Shown here: piece by piece, positions 59,302-64,000 of the stretch
Layout of the letters: every line of letters begins with the position of its first letter
Position numbering within the stretch: position 1 is the stretch's first letter
Source: Clostridia bacterium
GTDB taxonomy: Bacteria > Bacillota > Clostridia > UMGS1840 > HGM11507
DNA: 64,000 nucleotides
Assembly: GCA_017414505.1 (NCBI GenBank)
Contig: JAFQLQ010000015.1
Span: 1 to 64,000 of the forward strand
Direction: 5' to 3'
The notes under the pieces: model-generated
Seen by the model: the letters and a program-made list of their open reading frames with translations, nothing else
What the model was told of the DNA's origin: nothing
Databases searched by the model: none
Made by a program: the position numbers and the translations under genes

Positions 59302-61164
59302 ATGTCTAAAATAAATTTGCTTGATTCACAAATTTCAAATATGATAGCGGCAGGTGAAGTTCTGGAACGTCCTGCTTCCGCCGTAAAAGAGCTTGTGGAA
59401 AATTCCATTGATGCAGGGGCATCAAGAATTTTCGTAGAGGTTGAGGGAAGCGGTAAAAAGCTTATAAGAATTATTGACAACGGAAGCGGAATGGACCGTG
59501 AGGATGCCAAAATGGCAATAATCCGCCATGCAACAAGTAAAATAAAAGAGGCGGATGACCTTAATGCAATTGCAACTCTGGGTTTCAGAGGCGAAGCACT
59601 TGCAAGTATCTGCGCCGTAAGCAAGGTTGAAATAATAACCAAAACCGAAAACGAAGCTGAGGGCACACGTCTTCTTGTGGAGGGCGGAGAAATAAAGGAA
59701 ATTGAAGATATAGGCTGTAACAACGGTACTATTATAAGCATAAGCGATTTGTTCTTCAATACTCCTGCAAGAATGAAATTTATGAAGTCGGACAGCACCG
59801 AAATGGCGTATATTACCGAAACAATGGAGAAATTCATTATTGCAAACCCGAAAATTTCCTTCAAGCTTACCAAAGACGGAAAAGAGGTTTTCTATTCCGC
59901 AGGCGATAACAACGAAATTTCAAATATTACAAATATATATAAATCTGAAATTGCCAAAAATCTCACTCCTATAGATTACCACAGGGAAAATATTTCCATT
60001 ACGGGATTTATCGGGAATAATCAGATTTTAAGAAACAACAGAAAGCATCAGATGTTTTTCGTAAACGGCAGAATTGTAAGAAATAAAATATTCTTTTCTG
60101 CAGTTGACGAAGCTCTTAAAGAGCGTGTTGTTACTTCAAAATATCCCTTCCTTATCCTTAATATAAATATTTCTACCGATTCGGTGGATGTTAATGTTCA
60201 TCCCACCAAAGCTGAGGTTAAATTTTCGGATGACAGATTCATTTATGTTAATATTTTTAATGCCATTTCCGGAATTTACGAAATAGAGGGTATGGAAGAA
60301 AAGAAGCCCCAAAAAGAGGAAGAGGTTTTTGAGCCTCAGAGCTTTATTAAAACAGAAAGCTTTGAGGAGATAACCCCCGAGCCTAAGCTTAACGTGTTTT
60401 CCAAACTGAAATTTACCGATAAACCTGCAGTTTCCGGATATCAGAAGGTTTCTGCTCCCCGTTTTGAAGCGGTTGTTCCCAAAATGGAGGAAACAGGGCT
60501 TAAGTATGACGGGAAAATTAGTGAAAACCGGGAAAAAGAGCTTTTTTCGGAAGAAAAAGAAGAAAAGTCTGATATACAGCCGGAATACATAGCAGATTAT
60601 AAAATCATCGGTCAGCTTTTTGATACTTACATAGTTATCGAAAAGGATGAAAAAATGTATCTTATGGATCAGCACGCTGCTCACGAAAGACTGATTTTCG
60701 ACAGAATTTCAGCTTCTATCGAAAAAGGCGAAAAATATTCTCAGCCGCTTATAACACCTTTTATTTATGATGTTTCTCCAACGGAGCACAGCGTAATTGG
60801 TGAAAATCTTGATTTATTTAAAAAGATAGGCTTCGATATAGAGCTTTTTACGGACACTTCAATTGCTGTAAGGGAAATTCCTGCCGAGATTGATAAGGAT
60901 GATATTTCAGACACCGTTCTTGAAATCTGTGAAAATGTAAGGAATAACAAGGTAAGTGTTGCTACCGAAAAATATCAGCGTGCCGTATATACAATGGCTT
61001 GCAAGGCGGCAATTAAGGCAAACAGAAGCCTTACCGATGCAGAAATTAAAAAGCTTGTTTCCGATGTGCTTATTGTGCAGAGGGCAAACACCTGTCCTCA
61101 CGGCAGACCGCTTTTTATTTCCTATTCAAAATACGAAATTGAAAAACAGTTTAAGAGAGCATAG
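59302..61164 (+). CDS. mutL: DNA mismatch repair protein MutL
   Basis: GHKL ATPase that links MutS to strand incision. N-terminal motifs: IAAGEVLERPASAVKELVEN, DNGSGM and TLGFRGEALASICAV. A long acidic/Lys-rich linker spans about 330-430. The C-terminal domain has the nicking-endonuclease motif as DQHAAHERLIFD, where the canonical last residue is Glu, plus ACKAAIKANRSL and CPHGRP. Presence of these motifs, as in Bacillus, and no mutH suggest MutL does the nicking. AAAGGAGG precedes the ATG. Confidence 0.95.
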   Translation: MSKINLLDSQISNMIAAGEVLERPASAVKELVENSIDAGASRIFVEVEGSGKKLIRIIDNGSGMDREDAKMAIIRHATSKIKEADDLNAIATLGFRGEALASICAVSKVEIITKTENEAEGTRLLVEGGEIKEIEDIGCNNGTIISISDLFFNTPARMKFMKSDSTEMAYITETMEKFIIANPKISFKLTKDGKEVFYSAGDNNEISNITNIYKSEIAKNLTPIDYHRENISITGFIGNNQILRNNRKHQMFFVNGRIVRNKIFFSAVDEALKERVVTSKYPFLILNINISTDSVDVNVHPTKAEVKFSDDRFIYVNIFNAISGIYEIEGMEEKKPQKEEEVFEPQSFIKTESFEEITPEPKLNVFSKLKFTDKPAVSGYQKVSAPRFEAVVPKMEETGLKYDGKISENREKELFSEEKEEKSDIQPEYIADYKIIGQLFDTYIVIEKDEKMYLMDQHAAHERLIFDRISASIEKGEKYSQPLITPFIYDVSPTEHSVIGENLDLFKKIGFDIELFTDTSIAVREIPAEIDKDDISDTVLEICENVRNNKVSVATEKYQRAVYTMACKAAIKANRSLTDAEIKKLVSDVLIVQRANTCPHGRPLFISYSKYEIEKQFKRA

Positions 61165-61167
61165 CTT

Positions 61168-62097
61168 ATGATAAATTTAATTTGTGTGGCAGGGCCCACC
61201 GCTTCGGGAAAAACAGCTTTTGCAATTGAGCTTGCAAAAAGGCTTGACGGAGAGATTATTTCTGCCGATTCCATGCAGATTTACAAGGGTATGGATATTG
61301 GTACCGCAAAGCCGGATGCAGAGGAAATGCAGGGCATAAAGCATTATCTTATCGACGAGGTTTCGCCTTTTGAAAGCTTTGATGTAAGCGTTTTTACTGA
61401 GCTTTGTAAAAAATATATTGATGAAATAACCGCTAAAGGCAAAATCCCCATTGTTGCAGGCGGAACAGGTCTTTTTATTAATTCGCTTATAGATAATGTG
61501 GAATTTTATTCGGATAACACCAACGAAAAGCTTCGTGCGGAGCTTGCCGAAATTGCAGAAAAAAACGGCAATGAGTATCTCCACAAAATGCTTGAGGAAT
61601 GTGATGCCGAGGCGGCAAAAAATATTCATCCGAATAACGTTAAAAGAGTTATTCGTGCAATTGAAGCTTCAAAAACTGCAGGAATTGCGTTTTCCGAGCA
61701 GAAACGGCTTGCAATAACAAAAAAATCGCCTTACAATCTTATGTATTTCGGTCTTAATATGGACAGAGCGCTTCTTTATGAACGCATAAACCGCCGTGTT
61801 GACATAATGATTGAAAAAGGCTTGTTAAAGGAAGTTGAAAAACTGAAAAACGAGGGGCTAGATGCTTCCTATAATTCTATGAAAGGAATAGGCTATAAAG
61901 AAATTTTAAAGTATCTTGACGGAAAGTGTTCGCTTGAAGAATCAATTGACGAAATCAAGCTTTTATCCCGAAGATACGCAAAACGCCAGCTTACATGGTT
62001 CAGAAGAGATGACAGAATTTGCTGGCTTGATTCTTCCAAAGGTATAAATATGGAAGAAGTTGTAAAAAATATAAAAGTAAAATTTAATATAAAGTAA
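61168..62097 (+). CDS. miaA: tRNA dimethylallyltransferase
   Basis: Adds the isopentenyl group to A37 of tRNAs that read UNN codons; the product is the MiaB substrate. P-loop [63 protein letters not shown] and [14 protein letters not shown] are all present. 309 residues, normal. It starts three bases after mutL. Confidence 0.96.
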   Translation: MINLICVAGPTASGKTAFAIELAKRLDGEIISADSMQIYKGMDIGTAKPDAEEMQGIKHYLIDEVSPFESFDVSVFTELCKKYIDEITAKGKIPIVAGGTGLFINSLIDNVEFYSDNTNEKLRAELAEIAEKNGNEYLHKMLEECDAEAAKNIHPNNVKRVIRAIEASKTAGIAFSEQKRLAITKKSPYNLMYFGLNMDRALLYERINRRVDIMIEKGLLKEVEKLKNEGLDASYNSMKGIGYKEILKYLDGKCSLEESIDEIKLLSRRYAKRQLTWFRRDDRICWLDSSKGINMEEVVKNIKVKFNIK

Positions 62098-62126
62098 TGT
62101 GTTATACACAGAAAGGAATCACACCA

Positions 62127-62372
62127 ATGAAAACATCAATTAATTTACAGGACGTATTTTTAAACCAGGCGAGAAAAGAAAAAGTAAATGTATCCATATT
62201 CCTTTCCAATGGCTTTCAGCTTAAGGGAACAGTTAAGGGGTTTGACAATTTCACTATTATTTTAGAAAGTGATAATAAAATGAGCCTTGTTTATAAAAAC
62301 TCTATCGCATCCATAGTTCCGGCAAGACCTTTAAGCAATATTTTAAGTAATAATAACTCTGAAATTGAATAA
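62127..62372 (+). CDS. hfq: RNA chaperone Hfq
   Basis: An 81-residue Sm-like ring protein that pairs small RNAs with messages. Sm1 motif [20 protein letters not shown] and [20 protein letters not shown]; Sm2 motif [16 protein letters not shown], where Bacillota have YKHAIST-like sequence (here YKNSIAS, with Asn in place of the usual His). The start is ATG at 62127 with AAAGGAAT upstream; an in-frame start at 62097 overlaps miaA and is rejected. Short polar C-terminal tail. Confidence 0.94.
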   Translation: MKTSINLQDVFLNQARKEKVNVSIFLSNGFQLKGTVKGFDNFTIILESDNKMSLVYKNSIASIVPARPLSNILSNNNSEIE

Positions 62373-62391
62373 ATAAATCGGATGTGCTGAT

Positions 62392-63651
62392 ATGGCTGAA
62401 AAAAATAAAAAGAAAACGAAAAATAAAATAAAAGCTGATAACAGATTTGCAGTATTTGTTCTTGTGGCGTTGTTTTTAATTATAGTTTTTGCCGGAAGAA
62501 ATACGGCAAGCACCGTTACTGTTACTGCGGAAAATGTTGAATCCACAGTTATGGGAAAAGGTATTTTAACCTACAACGAGGAGGTTCATTATTCTGAGGC
62601 TCCGGGCGAGGTTCTTTATCCTTATAACAACGGTTCGAGGGTTTTGCAGGGCAAAAAAATTGCCACACAGTATGTAGGTGAGGTTGACGACGAAACAAAA
62701 GAACAGTTAAGAATTGCCAACGAAAAGCTTGCTGCAAGCGAGTTTTTAAACAACTATAAAAGCGTTGTTACAGACGATATAATAACCCTTAAAAAGGAAA
62801 GAAAAAAAACAATTGCAAAAATTGCAAGAAGCTCTGCCGAAGGGAATTATGCCGAGGTAGGCGAGCTTAAAAAAGAGCTTGAAATTTTCAATTCCAAAAT
62901 ACAGGAGGTTGAAAGCGGAGTTGTATCCGATTCCGGTGCAGAATCAGCAAAAAACAACATTCAGTACATAGAAAACAAATTTGGCGGAAGTAAAATTGAA
63001 TTTTACAGCAAACAAAGCGGTATTTTTTCCAAGGATATTGACGGACTTGAAGGCGTTTTTACGCCTGAGACTGCAAATTCCATTTCCGTTGTGGATTTTA
63101 ACGAGCTTATGAATAAGCTGGAATCCGGAAAAGGCGAAAGTAATGCAGTTTGCAAAATTATAAATAATTACGAGTGGTATGTTTCTGCCCTTGTTAATTA
63201 TGAGGATATTAAGGATATTAAACCCGGCGAGGAAAGTGCTTATGTTAAGCTTCGCATAACAAGTAAATCCGACGAAGCGGTGGAAGCGGTGGTAACACAT
63301 ATTTCTCCGCCCGGAGAAAACGAAATGTGCGTGGTTACCGTTAAATCCACAAAATATCTTGATAATCTGTTTGATTCGAGAACTGTCGATTTTGAAATTA
63401 TAAAAAAAGAATATCAGGGGCTTAAGGTTCCTGCCGATTCCATTTACGAAAAGGATGGAGTAAGAGGTGTTCTTGTTATAAAGGACAGTGTGGCACGGTT
63501 TGTTCCTGTTGATGTTCTTTATGAAGAAAAAAGCTTTGCCGTTGTAAAAAACGGAAGCACAACTATAGGCAGCAGCACAGAGGAGCTTGTTCTTTACGAT
63601 CTGGTAATACGTAATTACAAGCGAATAAGTGAAGGCTCAATTGTAAAATAA
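62392..63651 (+). CDS. HlyD-like membrane-anchored protein
   Basis: A 419-residue protein: basic N-terminus (KNKKKTKNKIK), one membrane segment (about 19-34), then an extracytoplasmic part with a coiled coil at about 105-190 (KEQLRIANEKLAASEF, KKELEIFNSKIQEVES) between two halves of a lipoyl/beta-barrel fold, resembling HlyD efflux adaptors. No ABC ATPase or permease lies beside it. In Clostridia such a gene often lies between hfq and yggS-sepF, so a role in envelope or division is possible. GGATG spacing before the ATG is weak. Confidence 0.8.
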   Translation: MAEKNKKKTKNKIKADNRFAVFVLVALFLIIVFAGRNTASTVTVTAENVESTVMGKGILTYNEEVHYSEAPGEVLYPYNNGSRVLQGKKIATQYVGEVDDETKEQLRIANEKLAASEFLNNYKSVVTDDIITLKKERKKTIAKIARSSAEGNYAEVGELKKELEIFNSKIQEVESGVVSDSGAESAKNNIQYIENKFGGSKIEFYSKQSGIFSKDIDGLEGVFTPETANSISVVDFNELMNKLESGKGESNAVCKIINNYEWYVSALVNYEDIKDIKPGEESAYVKLRITSKSDEAVEAVVTHISPPGENEMCVVTVKSTKYLDNLFDSRTVDFEIIKKEYQGLKVPADSIYEKDGVRGVLVIKDSVARFVPVDVLYEEKSFAVVKNGSTTIGSSTEELVLYDLVIRNYKRISEGSIVK

Positions 63652-63658
63652 TCAGGTG

Positions 63659-64000
63659 ATGGTTTTGGAAGTTTTAAAAAGAAATTATGATGAAATTCTT
63701 GAAAAAGTAGAAAAAGCCTGCCATCTTGCGGGAAGAAAACCGGAGGAAATTGAAATTGTAGGCGTAACAAAAACGGTGGACACCGAAAAAATTTCTGCAT
63801 CCCTTGATATGGGAATAAAAATAATCGGGGAAAACCGTGTTCAGGAATTTTTAAGTAAATATGATTTCCTTAGTAAAAAGGATGTAAAATTCCACATTAT
63901 TGGCACTTTGCAGAGAAATAAGGTTAAATACATCTGCGATAAGGTGGATATGATTCAGTCTGTTAATTCCGTTAAGCTGATGGATGAAATTGATAAGGAA
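63659..64000 (+). CDS. YggS/PLPBP family PLP-binding protein (3' end cut by window edge)
   Basis: Pyridoxal-phosphate homeostasis protein. The visible 114 residues include the PLP lysine in VGVTKTVD (AVSKT in many members), IGENRVQEFLSKY and FHIIGTLQRNKVKYI, the family signature (usually HFIGxLQxNK). The start is ATG at 63659 or, with better spacing to AGGTG, TTG at 63665. It follows the HlyD-like gene by seven bases; sepF commonly comes next in this order but lies beyond the window. Confidence 0.9.
   Translation, partial: MVLEVLKRNYDEILEKVEKACHLAGRKPEEIEIVGVTKTVDTEKISASLDMGIKIIGENRVQEFLSKYDFLSKKDVKFHIIGTLQRNKVKYICDKVDMIQSVNSVKLMDEIDKE

Noticed and set aside
1..64000. CRISPR arrays, rRNA, tRNA, or intact IS elements
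   Set aside because: No regularly spaced repeats, no rRNA or tRNA-like sequences and no transposase frame were noticed; a covariance-model scan would be needed for full certainty on small RNAs.

Overview
The window is low-GC Bacillota DNA, most likely from an uncultured, spore-forming member of the Clostridia. The evidence is a spore DNA-binding (SASP) protein, SpoIIM, a DacF-type carboxypeptidase, cdaA-cdaR, a PrkC/PrpC pair, an argS-DUF1934 pair, tmcAL|pta-ackA-yceD-rpmF, and miaB-ylbF-mutS-mutL-miaA-hfq. The ribosome-binding sites are strong AGGAGG types, and TTG or GTG starts are common. I see no rRNA, tRNA, CRISPR array or intact insertion sequence.

Layout. 1-1.1 kb: the edge of a mobile element (RepA/DUF6017-type initiator running off the left edge, plus a small zinc-ribbon protein) beside a SASP gene with an odd C-terminus. 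1.6-7.7 kb: DUF1934-argS-S41 protease-GH31 glycosidase; the GH31 gene looks foreign in codon use. 7.7-10.8 kb: asd-dapA-dapB on the minus strand behind a lysine riboswitch with its own terminator and promoter. 10.9-16.2 kb: yebC-rnhB-yraN-proC, then spoIIM-xerD-dacF in the Bacillus order. 16.2-20.1 kb: a glycyl radical enzyme between two AraC regulators. 20.3-23.6 kb: cdaA-cdaR-COG2509 (c-di-AMP synthesis). 23.7-27.2 kb: a BlaI repressor, an M56 sensor protease and two membrane proteins that share a duplicated N-terminal module, one ending in an M23 peptidase. 27.4-29.6 kb: nucleoside hydrolase and a ribokinase-AraC fusion. 29.8-34.3 kb: YeiH transporter, patatin, and a polar amino acid ABC transporter. 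34.3-41.2 kb: rlmN-prpC-prkC-rsgA-rpe-thiN-aldose epimerase. 41.4-44 kb: cobalamin adenosyltransferase and an AgrCA-like LytTR system. 44-44.3 kb: an intergenic repeat cluster. 44.3-47.8 kb: PhoB-type two-component system with HtrA, whose gene carries an in-frame stop. 47.8-64 kb: metA, tmcAL, pta-ackA, yceD-rpmF, a MATE pump, a small conserved-looking protein, and the miaB-to-yggS run.

Most of the window is ordinary chromosomal housekeeping sequence. The items most worth a second look are: (1) the four-gene BlaI/M56 locus, in which the usual BlaR1 tail is detached and present twice, with an exact 37-bp DNA repeat; (2) a XerD orthologue with two catalytic residues replaced; (3) a proC terminator whose 3' arm is the spoIIM ribosome-binding site and which contains a sporulation-like promoter; (4) a nonsense codon in htrA; (5) a kinase-regulator fusion; and (6) the glycyl radical enzyme with helically phased TTGTA repeats and no nearby activase. 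All functional statements come from reading motifs and gene order by eye; no database search was run.
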